From: Corynebacterium sp. HMSC078H07
GTDB lineage: Bacteria; Actinomycetota; Actinomycetes; Mycobacteriales; Mycobacteriaceae
Direction: 5' to 3'
Assembly (NCBI RefSeq): GCF_001812805.1
Contig: NZ_KV810517.1
Span: 109,766-146,889, forward strand
Length of the DNA stretch: 37,124 bases
The notes below the pieces were generated by a model that saw nothing but the letters and a program-made list of their open reading frames with translations, had not been told where the DNA came from and ran no database searches. A program made the position numbers and the translations under genes. The stretch's first letter is position 1, and the number at the start of each line of letters is the position of its first letter. Below, piece after piece: positions 8,108-17,618 of the stretch.

Positions 8108-9373
8108 CTACTGGGAGTTTACGGGGTAAAGCACATCCTTGCCCACGAAAGGACGAAGAGCTTCTGGAACCACGACAGAACCGTCCGCCTGCTGGTGGTT
8201 TTCCAAGATGGCCACGAGCCAGCGAGTAGTAGCGAGGGTGCCGTTGAGGGTAGCGGCGTACTGCGTCTTGCCGTTCTCATCACGGTAGCGAGTGGAGAGG
8301 CGGCGAGCTTGGAAGGTCGTGCAGTTCGAGGTCGAGGTCAGCTCGCGGTAGGTCTCCTGAGTAGGAACCCATGCCTCGTTGTCGAACTTACGGGCAGCGG
8401 AGGATCCCAGGTCACCACCGGCGATATCGATGGTGCGGTACGGCAGCTCCATAGCGGCCAGCATGTCCTTCTCCATCGCGAGCAGCTTCTGGTGCATCTC
8501 TTCGGCGTCTTCCGGCTTGCAGTAGATGAACATCTCCAGCTTGTCGAACTGGTGCACACGCAGAATGCCGCGGGTGTCCTTGCCGTGCGAACCGGCCTCG
8601 CGGCGGAAGCAGGAGGACCAGCCAGCGTACTGAATCGGGCCGTTGGAGAGATCAATAATCTCGTCCTTGTGGTAGCCGGCCAGAGCCACCTCAGAGGTGC
8701 CAACGAGGTAAAGGTCATCCTCCTGGAGGTAGTAAACCTCATCCGAGTGCTGACCCAAAAAGCCCGTGCCCTGCATGACGTCCGGACGCACGAGCACCGG
8801 CGGGATCATGAGCTTAAAGCCAGCCTCACGGGCCTTCTGCGCGGCCAACATGAGCATGCCGAGCTGCAAGAAGGCACCATCACCAGTGAGGTAGTAGAAG
8901 CGGGCACCGCCAACCTTGGCGCCCCGTTTGACGTCGATAAGCCCCAGCGTCTCACCCAACTCCAGGTGATCCTTCGGCTCGAAGTCGAACTCCGGCTTCT
9001 CGCCTACTTCCTCAATCAGCACGAAGTCATCTTCGCCGCCGGCCGGCGCGCCTTCGACCACGTTGGAGAGCTGGTACTGCAGCTCCTCCACCTTGGCCTC
9101 AGCGGCAGCCGCTTCCTCGCTCGCTGCCTTCACCTTCTCCTTGAGCTCATTCGAGCCCTCCAGAAGTGCCGGGCGCTCCTCCGGAGAGGCTTGGCCAATC
9201 TTCTTGCCAAAAGCGTTCTGCTCAGAACGCAGCTGGTCCGCCTTCACAATCGCCGCGCGGCGCTGCTCATCGGCGGCAAGCAGCTGGTCCACCAACTCGG
9301 GATCCTCCCCACGGTTAACCTGGGAAGCGCGGACTACATCGGGGTTTTCGCGAAGAAACTTGAGATCAATCAC
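8108..9373 (-). CDS. serS: Seryl-tRNA synthetase
   Basis: Class II aminoacyl-tRNA synthetase of 421 residues that charges tRNA-Ser with serine. The N-terminal 100 residues form the long antiparallel coiled coil that holds the tRNA arm. The catalytic core shows motif 2 ([14 protein letters not shown]) and motif 3 near the end ([16 protein letters not shown], then [13 protein letters not shown]). The start is GTG 9373, with no Shine-Dalgarno; TAGACT ends exactly 7 bases upstream, so the mRNA is probably leaderless. It is divergent from the GntR gene across 65 bases. Confidence 0.97.
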   Translation of the reverse strand: MIDLKFLRENPDVVRASQVNRGEDPELVDQLLAADEQRRAAIVKADQLRSEQNAFGKKIGQASPEERPALLEGSNELKEKVKAASEEAAAAEAKVEELQYQLSNVVEGAPAGGEDDFVLIEEVGEKPEFDFEPKDHLELGETLGLIDVKRGAKVGGARFYYLTGDGAFLQLGMLMLAAQKAREAGFKLMIPPVLVRPDVMQGTGFLGQHSDEVYYLQEDDLYLVGTSEVALAGYHKDEIIDLSNGPIQYAGWSSCFRREAGSHGKDTRGILRVHQFDKLEMFIYCKPEDAEEMHQKLLAMEKDMLAAMELPYRTIDIAGGDLGSSAARKFDNEAWVPTQETYRELTSTSNCTTFQARRLSTRYRDENGKTQYAATLNGTLATTRWLVAILENHQQADGSVVVPEALRPFVGKDVLYPVNSQ

Positions 9374-9408
9374 GCCTTATAGTCTAGCGCATGCACTACC
9401 CTTTGCGG

Positions 9409-9432
9409 TGGTAATAACCAGCGGCCTATCAT
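9409..9432 (+). promoter_or_regulatory. farR-like promoter with candidate GntR operator
   Basis: TATCAT (9427-9432) ends 6 bases before ATG 9439, fitting a leaderless -10 box. Just upstream, TGGT and ACCA arms spaced by 4 bases (9409-9420) make a small palindrome of the GGT/ACC type that GntR/HutC regulators often bind. It lies between serS and the regulator, so it may serve autoregulation. Confidence 0.4.
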
Positions 9433-9438
9433 AGTGTT

Positions 9439-10182
9439 ATGGCGCCCCACATCATCACCGACGGCCCCGTGCCTAAGCACGCGCAGCTGCGGGATATCCT
9501 CTCGGAGCTCTGCCGCACCACACTCAAGCCTGGCGATATCCTGCCTGGCGAGCGCATTCTGGAAGAAACCTACGGCGTTTCCCGCATCACGGTGCGCCGC
9601 GCCATCGGGGACTTGGTTGCGGAGGGCCGCCTGCGCCGCGTGCGTGGCAAAGGCACGTTCGTTGCACCGAACCCGCTGGTGAGCCGCCTGCATCTAGCGT
9701 CATTCTCCGATGAGATGGGGATCCAGAAGGTCACGGCGTCATCCAAGATCCTGCTCGGTGAGCGCAGCACCGCGCCGGACGAGGTGTGCGAATTCTTTAA
9801 TACCGCTCCCACCGTGGCCCATACCCACTTGCGCCGCCTGCGCTTGGGCGATGGCGAGCCCTATTCCATCGATGACGGCTGGTACAACTCCACCTTCGCG
9901 CCGACGCTGCTGGAAAATGACATTTACAAGTCCGTCTATGCCATTTTGGACTCAACGTTTGATGTTCCCATTACAGAGGCCGAACAAACGGTAACGGCGG
10001 TGGCGGCGGATGAAGAGATTGCCGCGCTTCTCGACGTCCCCCCAGGAACCCCCCTCCTCCACATCACCCGTTTCGCCCGTTCTGGGGACCGACCAGTGGA
10101 ATGGTGTTCCTCGGTCTACCGCACTGACCGCTACCGGCTGACCTCCCGCGTCGCCCGAGCTTCTCAGGAACCATCACGGTAG
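9439..10182 (+). CDS. farR: GntR/HutC-family regulator, FarR-like
   Basis: A 247-residue transcription factor. Residues 10-80 form the GntR winged helix-turn-helix; the recognition helix segment is YGVSRITVRRAIGDLV and the wing is GRLRRVRGKGTFV. Residues 95-240 form the UTRA effector-binding domain of the HutC subfamily. In C. glutamicum the GntR gene beside serS is, to my knowledge, farR, a fatty acyl-responsive regulator; the symbol here rests on that position, not on proven binding. It lies close to the plsC-like gene, which fits a lipid link. Translation probably starts at the first base of the mRNA. Confidence 0.75.
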   Translation: MAPHIITDGPVPKHAQLRDILSELCRTTLKPGDILPGERILEETYGVSRITVRRAIGDLVAEGRLRRVRGKGTFVAPNPLVSRLHLASFSDEMGIQKVTASSKILLGERSTAPDEVCEFFNTAPTVAHTHLRRLRLGDGEPYSIDDGWYNSTFAPTLLENDIYKSVYAILDSTFDVPITEAEQTVTAVAADEEIAALLDVPPGTPLLHITRFARSGDRPVEWCSSVYRTDRYRLTSRVARASQEPSR

Positions 10183-10240
10183 GTCATGGGGGGAAGCGCC
10201 TAGGAGCCGCTCAGGCTGAGGGGGTACTATAAGGAGTTCT

Positions 10241-11338
10241 ATGAGCACTACTTCTGCCTGGCGCTCCGCCTCCTCCATCCGCGTCGTCCTCGTTGCCGCC
10301 TTGGCCGCGGCCGCCTTCATGGCTGCCTACGGTGTGTTCAGCGGCGATTCTTCCAGCAGCGACACGGCCGCGGGCGAGTCCACCGCCCCCAGCGTCGACG
10401 GTAGCCAAGCCGCCGACCCCTCTGCCCCGGACGCAGCAGCAGCATCCTTCACCTCCGCCTCCGCGGGGGCATGCGTGACGTGGGATATTGCGCCAGATGG
10501 CACCGTCACCGGATTCGAGCAGACCAGCTGCGATAAGCCGCACCGCTTTGAAATCTCCGCGCGCGAGGACTTGAGTGCCTACCCCACCAGTGAGTTCGGC
10601 CGCAATGCCGAGCGCCCAGACATTACCCGCCAGAATGCTCTGCGCGATGAGCTCTGTGAGGCACCGACGGTGAGCTACCTCAACGGCAAGTGGGACCCCC
10701 AAGGGCGCTACGACATCGCCTCCATCCTGCCGCCAGCAGCCTCGTGGGAGAAGGGTGACCGCACCCTACTGTGCGGCCTACAAACCACAGACGCCGCGGG
10801 TGTCCCGCAAGAGTCCACGGGAAAGGTGGCGGAGGTGGACCAGGCGGTCGTCGCCAAGCCAGGCGAATGCCGCAAGGTCGATGAATCACAGGTGGTCAGC
10901 ACCGTGCCGTGTACTGAGCCGCACCAGATGGAGACCGTCTCCGTCATTAACCTGGCGGAGCGTTTCCCCGACGGCTACCCCAGCGATGAGGAACTGGACA
11001 AGCACCTTTCGGAGACCTGTACCCAGGACGCCATGGATTACCTCGACGGCGAGGAGAATCTTTACCAGTCCACTCTGCAGCCCTTCTGGGATGCCCTATC
11101 GCGCGAATCCTGGGAAGGCGGATCACGTTCGGTGAACTGCTCCTTGATCCACGTCAACCGTGGTTTCTTCTCCACCGTGACGGGCTCGGCCAAGGACGGG
11201 CGTGATGGTCTGATGATCGATGGCGCCCCGCCTACCGAGCAACCCAAGCGCAACCCTCTGCGCGATCCGAATGAGCAAGGCGGTGGCGAGACCCCTGCCG
11301 CTCCTACCGAAGACCCGGCTGCCGCGCCAGCACAGTAG
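10241..11338 (+). CDS. Membrane-anchored septum-formation domain protein
   Basis: A 365-residue protein with a short cytoplasmic start, one membrane helix (about residues 9-29) and an extracytoplasmic region. Two copies of a Cys-containing module are visible: one beginning GACVTWD and including TSCDKPHRFE, the other beginning GECRKVD and including VPCTEPHQME. The CxxPH pattern with paired Cys is typical of the Septum_form family of actinobacteria, thought to act in cell division or envelope assembly; the exact role is not known. The tail is rich in Pro, Ala and Glu. AAGGAG sits 4 bases before the start. It precedes the small metallopeptidase gene by 27 bases and is probably co-transcribed with it. 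Confidence 0.8.
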   Translation: MSTTSAWRSASSIRVVLVAALAAAAFMAAYGVFSGDSSSSDTAAGESTAPSVDGSQAADPSAPDAAAASFTSASAGACVTWDIAPDGTVTGFEQTSCDKPHRFEISAREDLSAYPTSEFGRNAERPDITRQNALRDELCEAPTVSYLNGKWDPQGRYDIASILPPAASWEKGDRTLLCGLQTTDAAGVPQESTGKVAEVDQAVVAKPGECRKVDESQVVSTVPCTEPHQMETVSVINLAERFPDGYPSDEELDKHLSETCTQDAMDYLDGEENLYQSTLQPFWDALSRESWEGGSRSVNCSLIHVNRGFFSTVTGSAKDGRDGLMIDGAPPTEQPKRNPLRDPNEQGGGETPAAPTEDPAAAPAQ

Positions 11339-11365
11339 GCGCCCGAACCACAAAGAGGAACAGCA

Positions 11366-11713
11366 ATGTATGAGGTCAGCGAGGAGCGCTTTGAAGAACT
11401 CGTCGGCGAAGCCCTGGACAAAATTCCGGACAGGTTCGTGGAGCAGATGCGCAACGTCGTCATCCTCGTCGAGGACCAGAATCCAGAAAATCCCCACCTG
11501 CTGGGCCTCTACGAGGGAGTCATGCTGACGGAACGCACCGCCTCACACACCGGCTATCTGCCGGATGCCATCTCTATCTACCGCAAGCCGCTGCAGTCCA
11601 TCTGCAACTCAGAGGAAGAGCTAGCGCACGAGGTCATGGTGACCGTCTTCCACGAGGTAGGCCACTACTTTGGCTTCGAAGAAGACCGCCTCCACGAGCT
11701 GGGCTGGGGGTAG
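11366..11713 (+). CDS. Zincin-like minimal metallopeptidase family protein
   Basis: A 115-residue protein carrying the zinc motif HEVGH (96-100) followed by YFGFEEDRLHELGWG, where the downstream Asp or His may be the third zinc ligand. This compact form matches the Zincin_1 family of small bacterial metallopeptidases. Substrate unknown. It has a weak ribosome site (GAGGAA) and ends just before a strong terminator. It likely shares a transcript with the septum-formation gene. Confidence 0.85.
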   Translation: MYEVSEERFEELVGEALDKIPDRFVEQMRNVVILVEDQNPENPHLLGLYEGVMLTERTASHTGYLPDAISIYRKPLQSICNSEEELAHEVMVTVFHEVGHYFGFEEDRLHELGWG

Positions 11714-11715
11714 GT

Positions 11716-11741
11716 GCCCCCGGGACACCTACGGGGGCTTT
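11716..11741 (+). terminator. Intrinsic terminator between convergent genes
   Basis: GCCCCCG (11716-11722) and CGGGGGC (11732-11738) form a 7-bp GC stem with a 9-base loop, followed by TTTCCC on the plus strand. It begins 2 bases after the metallopeptidase stop codon and ends just before the stop codon of the opposing mutase-like gene. Confidence 0.75.
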
Positions 11742-11747
11742 CCCGAA

Positions 11748-12395
11748 TTAGACGTCGGTATCGGCCCAGCGCTTCAGTGTCCACTGGCCGAAGGACTGGC
11801 CGCGCGGTTCCATGAGGGTAAAGCGGCAATTCGGCATGTAGCCGGTATAGGCAAAGTCCGGGTCCACGCCGCAGGCATGGGTCGTGACTACGCGGATTGC
11901 CGCGCCGTGGCTGACGACGATGACATCTTCGTCGTCGCCAATCTCCGCGGCAATGTCCTCCAACACCGGCTGGTAGCGCTCCAGCACGTCCGTGTAGCTC
12001 TCACCGCCTGGCATGCGGGCTTCCGGATCACCATCAACCCAGCCGCGCAGGGCCACCATGTATTCACGGTGGGTATCCTCGCTACCGCTCATCTCATGTT
12101 CACCGGCGAAGACCTCGTGCAGACCTACGCGGACCTCGACGGGGACGTTGCGCTCATCGGCAGCCTCGGCATAGGCCTTGGATGCCAGCATGGCCGTCTG
12201 CTGGGCACGCAGCGCAATGGAGCAGACGAAGCGTACGCGGCGGCCTTCACACAGCTCGGCCAACTCTCGGCCCACGTCCTCTGCCTGACCGCGGCCGCGC
12301 TCGGTCAGCTCGGCGCCCGGCGGGCGAGTATCCATGATGCGGTCAATATTGGAAAAGGTCTGGCCGTGGCGCAGGAGAATGATTCTTCCGGTCAT
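11748..12395 (-). CDS. Histidine phosphatase family protein (phosphoglycerate mutase-like)
   Basis: A 215-residue branch-1 histidine phosphatase. The phosphohistidine motif is LLRHGQTFSN (RHG 9-11) and the second catalytic His is in VVSHGAAIRV. The family covers cofactor-dependent mutases and many broad phosphatases; members of this size (GpmB-like) are more often phosphatases. The substrate is unknown. It starts 10 bases after pheA stops and could share that transcript, but TAATGT also ends 7 bases before its ATG, hinting at its own leaderless start. Confidence 0.88.
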   Translation of the reverse strand: MTGRIILLRHGQTFSNIDRIMDTRPPGAELTERGRGQAEDVGRELAELCEGRRVRFVCSIALRAQQTAMLASKAYAEAADERNVPVEVRVGLHEVFAGEHEMSGSEDTHREYMVALRGWVDGDPEARMPGGESYTDVLERYQPVLEDIAAEIGDDEDVIVVSHGAAIRVVTTHACGVDPDFAYTGYMPNCRFTLMEPRGQSFGQWTLKRWADTDV

Positions 12396-12405
12396 GCTTC
12401 ACACA

Positions 12406-13314
12406 TTATTGCCCGGTGCGTACCTTCGCTACCCATTCATCAGCCTGGTTCAACCGAGCCAGATCCAGCTGGGCCTTCGGCGTTGCTGCAGCGGAAGGCC
12501 AGGAGCCAACGAAGACCACCTCTTCTGCGCGCAGCCACAGCGCCCGCAGGGCCTCGGCCACCGGCTGGTCATCAATGTGCCCGATGAGATCCGCGTGGAA
12601 GCGGTAGTTGCCAAAGACGGTGCGCAGCGGGCGCGATTCGATGCGGGTGAGGTCCACGCCGCGGTGCGCAAACTCCTGCAAGGCGCCCACGAGTGAGCCG
12701 GGTTCGTTGGGCAAGGTAAAGATGACGGACGTGCGGTCGTGGCCGGTACGCGCGGTGGGCTTGCCGGTGGGACCCACTAGGACGAAACGAGTGGTGGCGC
12801 CCTCGACGTCGGCGATGTTGTCCGCTAGTGCATCCAGCTCAAATACCTCCCCGGCGCGAGCAGGGGCTGCTGCTGCGTCCACCTCGCCGCGCGCCACAGC
12901 CTGGGCAGCCGCGCCATTCGACGCCGCCGGGACATACTCCACGCCCGGCAGGTTCTCCTCCAGCCAGCCGCGAACTTGCTGGTAGCCCACCGGATGAGTC
13001 GAGAAGGTTGTGATCTCCTTGGCGCTCTTGCCCCGAGTCAGTATGGAGAAGGACACCGGCAGGTCCACTTCGCGGTAAATCTGGACCGGGGAACCATCAG
13101 CCAGCGCATCGAACGTGGCCGTAACTGGCCCGTCCACGGAATTTTCAATGGCCACGCAGGCATAATCGGCGTCGCCTGAACGCACCGCGGCCAGCGCTTC
13201 CTTCGGCGAGCCAACGGGAAGGGGCGTCGTTTCACCCAGATCTTCGGCGAAACGTTGCATTGCCGCCTCCGTAAACGTTCCGGCCGGTCCCAAGAATGCG
13301 ATGGTGGTGCTCAT
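12406..13314 (-). CDS. pheA: Prephenate dehydratase
   Basis: A 302-residue enzyme that converts prephenate to phenylpyruvate in phenylalanine synthesis. The start IAFLGPAGTFTEAA and the catalytic TTRF motif (174-177) are clear. Residues 195-275 form a regulatory ACT domain with NEPGSL (203-208) and ESRP (226-229), the site where phenylalanine usually gives feedback control. It has no fused chorismate mutase, as usual in actinobacteria. No Shine-Dalgarno is present, but TAAGGT ends 7 bases before ATG 13314. It is divergent from the amidase gene across 33 bases. Confidence 0.95.
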   Translation of the reverse strand: MSTTIAFLGPAGTFTEAAMQRFAEDLGETTPLPVGSPKEALAAVRSGDADYACVAIENSVDGPVTATFDALADGSPVQIYREVDLPVSFSILTRGKSAKEITTFSTHPVGYQQVRGWLEENLPGVEYVPAASNGAAAQAVARGEVDAAAAPARAGEVFELDALADNIADVEGATTRFVLVGPTGKPTARTGHDRTSVIFTLPNEPGSLVGALQEFAHRGVDLTRIESRPLRTVFGNYRFHADLIGHIDDQPVAEALRALWLRAEEVVFVGSWPSAAATPKAQLDLARLNQADEWVAKVRTGQ

Positions 13315-13347
13315 GCAGGCAACCTTAGCCCACTAGACTGGGCCGCC

Positions 13348-14493
13348 ATGGACGTTAGCGAGTTCACCCTGGAGAAGCTGCGCGAGGATCTTGCGGGCCT
13401 AAGCCCCGAGGAGCACGGTTTCACGCACATCGATCTGGAGCGCCGGCCGCAGCGCCACGGGCGCTTGAGCGGGTGGATTCTCTCTGCCAAGGATCTCAAT
13501 GACGTCGCCGGTATGCCCACTACCCATGGCCACGCTGAGCGCACCTACCTCGCCGAAGAGACAGATCCCTTCCTGCAGGAGCTTATCGACGCCGGCGCGG
13601 TCATCATCGGCAAATCCGCCGCCCCCGAACTGGGCTTGCGCGTCGATACGGAACCCGTGGGCCTTCCTCATCCGGATAATCCGCTTTACCCAGGCCATAC
13701 GCCGGGCGGTTCCTCCGGTGGTGCGGCCGTGCAGGTAGCACGAGGTTTGCTGCGCGCGGCCCATGCCTCCGATGGAGGTGGTTCTATCCGCGTTCCAGCT
13801 GCTGCCTGCGGCGTCGTGGGCTTCAAACCTGCGGGCGAGGACCTCTCCGTGCCTGGTTTTATTACCCGCTCCGTGGCTGATAGCGCTACCCTCCATGGGC
13901 TAACACCGCGCACACCGCGCGCCCGCGTCGGAGTGCTCACTGATCCTCTTTTCGCTGAGGTAGAGGTGGCTCCGCACATGCTCCGCGCCGTTAGCGAAGC
14001 CACTGCCCGGTTGGAGGGCGCCGGTTTCGAGACCGTCGCCATCTCGCCTTACCCGCAGGCAGCCGCAACATTTGAGGCCTTCCAGCACATCTTTACCCAC
14101 CGTCTGGCGGATCTGGAGTTCGCTGAAGGCTACGCCGAGTGGATTCGCACCCAGGGCCGCCGTGTCACGGAGATGGAACTCTTGCTCGCGCGTGGTCACG
14201 CCATCGTTCTGCCTGGCGTTCTCCGGAAGTTCTGGCAGGTAGATGCCGTCCTCTCCCCCACGCTGGCCTTCGATCCACCGCGTCGTGGGCACTTCCTTGC
14301 CCGCGACCATCAGGAGAATTTCGACGAGCAAACCCGCTGGTCGCCGTGGGGCTCGCTATTCAATGTGGCCAAGCTTCCGGCGATCTCCGTGCCGTGGCCG
14401 GTGCCCAACCACCCGCCGGTCGGCGTTCACTTAGGTGGCATCACGCTGGACGACGCCTCCCTTCTCGGCCTAGCCCAGGTGCTCCACTCATGA
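13348..14493 (+). CDS. Amidase signature family hydrolase
   Basis: A 381-residue amidase with the full Ser-cisSer-Lys triad: Lys48 in SAKDL, the cis-Ser in GGSSGGAA (122-123) and the nucleophile Ser146 in SDGGGSIRVP. It is shorter than the usual 450-500 residues, mainly in the C-terminal half. Such enzymes hydrolyse amides of many kinds; the substrate cannot be predicted. The frame is open further upstream, but ATG 13348 is the likely start because TAGACT ends 8 bases before it and an earlier start would overlap pheA. Its stop codon overlaps the next start (ATGA), so translation is coupled to the CPBP protease gene. Confidence 0.88.
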   Translation: MDVSEFTLEKLREDLAGLSPEEHGFTHIDLERRPQRHGRLSGWILSAKDLNDVAGMPTTHGHAERTYLAEETDPFLQELIDAGAVIIGKSAAPELGLRVDTEPVGLPHPDNPLYPGHTPGGSSGGAAVQVARGLLRAAHASDGGGSIRVPAAACGVVGFKPAGEDLSVPGFITRSVADSATLHGLTPRTPRARVGVLTDPLFAEVEVAPHMLRAVSEATARLEGAGFETVAISPYPQAAATFEAFQHIFTHRLADLEFAEGYAEWIRTQGRRVTEMELLLARGHAIVLPGVLRKFWQVDAVLSPTLAFDPPRRGHFLARDHQENFDEQTRWSPWGSLFNVAKLPAISVPWPVPNHPPVGVHLGGITLDDASLLGLAQVLHS

Positions 14494-15191
14494 CCATGAC
14501 GCGCTCTCGCCTCCGGGCAGAAATTCTCATCGTTCTCACCATCACGTTTGGTATCTCCGGGGTACGCGCCGTCCTTCGGCTCACGGATTCCCTCCTCAAC
14601 CCTGCCCCGCTCAACGAGCAATCCGTCACCATCAACTCTTCGCAGTCCACGACGACGCTGCTCGACCTCGCCTTCCAGCTGTGTAGCACCGCCATCTTGG
14701 TGGCGTGGGGCGCGCTCGTGCTCTATCTCCTTGCGTGGCCGCCTCGGCCCCGTTGGCGCGATGGCCTCCATGGCGCGGCATTAGCCGCTGTCATTGGCCT
14801 GCCGGGGCTGGTGCTTTACTACGCAGCACTGCACTGGGGTTGGACCAAAGAAGTCATTCCGGGTGCTTTTGATACCTGGATTGAAATCCCCGTCTTGCTG
14901 CTCAAGTCCTTCGCCAACGCCTGGGCGGAGGAGCTCGTCGTGGTCTATTGGCTCATGACCAGGCTCAAGCAATGCGGCTGGGCTCTTCCTGCCTCGCTAG
15001 CGGCGACGTCCCTGCTTCGCGGCTCCTATCACCTCTACCAAGGAGTCTCGGCTGGGTGTGGCAACATCGTCATGGGGCTGCTCTATGGCTGGTATTTTCA
15101 CCGCACTGGACGGGTATGGCCGCTGGTCATCGCGCACTTTCTTATCGACGCTGTCGCGTTCGTCGGTTACGCCGCCCTCTTTGGCGCTTAA
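14490..15191 (+). CDS. CPBP-family (CAAX/Abi) intramembrane protease
   Basis: A 233-residue polytopic membrane protein. The family's catalytic residues are visible: Glu147-Glu148 and Arg158 in EELVVVYWLMTRL, His181 in RGSYHLYQG and His216 in IAHFLIDA. CPBP glutamic-type proteases cleave within membranes; bacterial members act in varied roles such as peptide processing or immunity, and the role here is unknown. The ATG overlaps the amidase stop codon, so the two are made together. Confidence 0.88.
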   Translation: MTMTRSRLRAEILIVLTITFGISGVRAVLRLTDSLLNPAPLNEQSVTINSSQSTTTLLDLAFQLCSTAILVAWGALVLYLLAWPPRPRWRDGLHGAALAAVIGLPGLVLYYAALHWGWTKEVIPGAFDTWIEIPVLLLKSFANAWAEELVVVYWLMTRLKQCGWALPASLAATSLLRGSYHLYQGVSAGCGNIVMGLLYGWYFHRTGRVWPLVIAHFLIDAVAFVGYAALFGA

Positions 15192-15266
15192 AAAGTAGCT
15201 GGAAAAGGCTCCGCGCACGCCCTGTGAACTCTGGGGCAGGAGTGATTAGGCGGTACAGTGTTCCCC

Positions 15267-16646
15267 ATGACCTATCAAGGACGCGATCCAGAGCGCGAGG
15301 CGCGCCGCGCGGGCGAATCCCCCGGCGATTACCGCCGCGCGGGTTCCGGCAGCTCGGCTCAATCTGCTGGCGCCCATGCCAGCGATGCCGAGCTGGGCGA
15401 TTACGTCCTCGGCGCCGATGGCCAGCCCCTGCGTGACCGCTATGGCCGCCCAGTGCGCCGCCGTCCCCAGTCCTCCCAAGCACGCCGTCCCGGCGCGCGG
15501 TCCGCTGAGCCCTACCGCGGCCGCCCTGCAGCGTCGCGCCGCGAGGAAACTCGTTTCGACGTCGATGCCTACATGGCCCAGAACCCGCCGCGCCAACAAC
15601 CGCGCCCCTACGCGGACCGCACTGCTCAGCAGCGGTACGAACCCCGCACTGGCCAGCCGCCGCGCAGCTATAACCCAGATGCTCCTAGGCGTGTTTCTCG
15701 TCGTCGCGCTGAAGGCCGCCCGCACAGCCGCCGCAAGAAGGTCAACCCCCTCAAGCAGGTTTTCGGCTGCGCGGGCTGGCTCGTTGCCATCGCGCTCGTC
15801 TTCACCGTGGTATTCACCTTGTGGACGGATAGTCGCTTGACCCGCATCGATGCGCTGCCTGGGGAACAGGTGGCGTCGACTTCCGGCACTAACTGGCTAC
15901 TCGTGGGCTCCGACTCCCGTCAGGGGCTCACCGAGGAACAGCAGGCAGAGTTGGGCACCGGTGGTGACGTGGGCGCGGGCCGTACGGACACCATCATGCT
16001 CCTGCACATCCCGAAGTCCGGCAAAGCCAAGCTTGTCTCCATCCCGCGCGATAGCTACGTGGACGTCCCCGGCTTCGGCATGGACAAGATCAACTCCGCG
16101 TTTACCTACGGCGGCCCTCAGCTGCTTGCTCAGACCGTGGAGCAGTCCACCGGCCTGCACATCGACCACTATGCAGAGATCGGCATGGGCGGCCTTGCCA
16201 ACGTGGTGGATTCCGTTGGCGGCGTCGAAATCTGCGTGCAGGAGCCTATCAACGATCCGCTCGCCGGTATTGACTTGCAGGCCGGCTGCCAGAAACTGCG
16301 CGGGCCGGATGCCTTGGGCTATGTGCGTACCCGCGCTACCGCGATGGGTGACCTTGACCGCGTGCAGCGACAGCGCGAGTTCTTCGCCGCCCTGTTGGAA
16401 AAGACAACTTCCCCGGCGACCATCGCGAATCCCTTCAAGGCCATCTCCTTGGTCAACCACACTGCGGACTCCTTCATCGTGGGCCGCAAGGACCACGTCT
16501 GGCACTTGGCACGCGTGGCGCTATCCATGTCCTCTGGAGTAGAGACGGAGACTGTACCGATTGGCGGTTTCCAGGACACCGTGGTGGGCAACGTCGTCCT
16601 TTGGGATGACGCCGGCGCACAGGCCCTATGGGACTCTATGCGCTAG
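15267..16646 (+). CDS. lcpB: LytR-CpsA-Psr (LCP) family cell-wall polymer ligase, LcpB-like
   Basis: A 459-residue type II membrane protein. Residues 1-160 are cytoplasmic, disordered and rich in Arg, Pro and Gly. One membrane helix spans about 165-187. The LCP domain (210-390) has the conserved GSDSR, GRTDTIMLL, SIPRDSYVD (261-266 region) and a late RVQRQREFF stretch, whose Arg residues bind the polyprenyl pyrophosphate substrate in this family. LCP proteins attach arabinogalactan to peptidoglycan in mycolate bacteria. No C-terminal LytR_C domain is present. The symbol follows the matching locus in C. glutamicum as I recall it. ATG 15267 is favoured because TACAGT ends 7 bases before it; an in-frame GTG lies at 15258. 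Confidence 0.85.
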   Translation: MTYQGRDPEREARRAGESPGDYRRAGSGSSAQSAGAHASDAELGDYVLGADGQPLRDRYGRPVRRRPQSSQARRPGARSAEPYRGRPAASRREETRFDVDAYMAQNPPRQQPRPYADRTAQQRYEPRTGQPPRSYNPDAPRRVSRRRAEGRPHSRRKKVNPLKQVFGCAGWLVAIALVFTVVFTLWTDSRLTRIDALPGEQVASTSGTNWLLVGSDSRQGLTEEQQAELGTGGDVGAGRTDTIMLLHIPKSGKAKLVSIPRDSYVDVPGFGMDKINSAFTYGGPQLLAQTVEQSTGLHIDHYAEIGMGGLANVVDSVGGVEICVQEPINDPLAGIDLQAGCQKLRGPDALGYVRTRATAMGDLDRVQRQREFFAALLEKTTSPATIANPFKAISLVNHTADSFIVGRKDHVWHLARVALSMSSGVETETVPIGGFQDTVVGNVVLWDDAGAQALWDSMR

Positions 16647-16667
16647 CGCGTCAACTGATTGAGGGAA

Positions 16668-17597
16668 TTAGCGCAGGGTCACCTGACGGGACTTGATGTT
16701 CTGCAGCTGCTTGCGCTCGTCAGCGCTGAGGTTGGCATCGTTGGAGATTTCTTCCTCCAAAGCCTTGTTCACGCGGGAGAGCTCGGCCTCGTAGGAGTCG
16801 TGCGCAACGTCCGGGTCAAGGTCGAAGACCGGGGCAATAAGACCGTGGGTACGGAAGACACCAGCGAACTTGGTACCTTCACCCAGGTTGAGCTCACCGC
16901 GTGCGGCAACGCGGGACAAAGCGTTGAGGAAAGCATTCTCATCATCGCACGGACGGACCCAGCGGATATGCGCCTTGCCGCCACCGGCATTAGCCCAGAA
17001 GGCGGTACCGATGAGGCCCTCAGCGTCCTGGCCTACCTGGTAGGACTCGATGACGGAATCATTGGCGCGCTGCAGAGCCTGTGCCATGTGCGGCGGGACC
17101 TGTGCACCCTCCGGCATCCACCAGGAGAAGTCCTGGTAGACGGTGATGTCGAGGTCAGCAGATTCGTCGAGAAGCTCGGACAGCTCCGGCTGGGATCCGT
17201 CGGCAGCGGTGGACTCCAGGGTGGAGCCCGGCGCGTTGTTCTTTACCCAGTTGAGGGCAAAGGCCAGGTCGCGGCCCGGGTTGTGGGTATGGGACTGCAC
17301 CTGCAGGCCCACGAAGGCATCTCCGCCAGACTCTTCATCGCGAATGAGTGCTGCAGAGGCACCCGGCAGCACGGTCGCAACGTAGACGTCCTTGTCAAAG
17401 CCCTTGACGGAGAGCTTCGCCGTTGCGGAAGGAACGAATTCCTGCAGGGCAACGAGGCTAGCCTCAGCGGCGAGACCACCAAACGGGCGGGGATCCTTTT
17501 CCAGGGCAGCGCGCTCGGCGGCGCGGGCAGCGAGCTTAGCTTGGCGGCGGGACATACCCTCCGGCAGCTGTTCGTTCTTCTTTTTCTTCTTTGCCAT
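16668..17597 (-). CDS. DUF5926 family protein
   Basis: A 309-residue soluble protein without a recognised enzyme motif. It begins with a basic run (MAKKKKK) and a basic helix, as DUF5926 proteins of actinobacteria do; their function is not known. The body is acidic and has no Cys-rich or nucleotide-binding motif that I can see. ATG 17597 is preferred over a TTG three codons upstream; TAAGTT ends 7 bases before it, so a leaderless start is possible. It begins 21 bases after the glpQ stop codon. Its end faces the LCP gene with only 21 bases between and no clear terminator. Confidence 0.8.
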   Translation of the reverse strand: MAKKKKKNEQLPEGMSRRQAKLAARAAERAALEKDPRPFGGLAAEASLVALQEFVPSATAKLSVKGFDKDVYVATVLPGASAALIRDEESGGDAFVGLQVQSHTHNPGRDLAFALNWVKNNAPGSTLESTAADGSQPELSELLDESADLDITVYQDFSWWMPEGAQVPPHMAQALQRANDSVIESYQVGQDAEGLIGTAFWANAGGGKAHIRWVRPCDDENAFLNALSRVAARGELNLGEGTKFAGVFRTHGLIAPVFDLDPDVAHDSYEAELSRVNKALEEEISNDANLSADERKQLQNIKSRQVTLR

Positions 17598-17618
17598 ACC
17601 CAACAACTTACCTGTTCG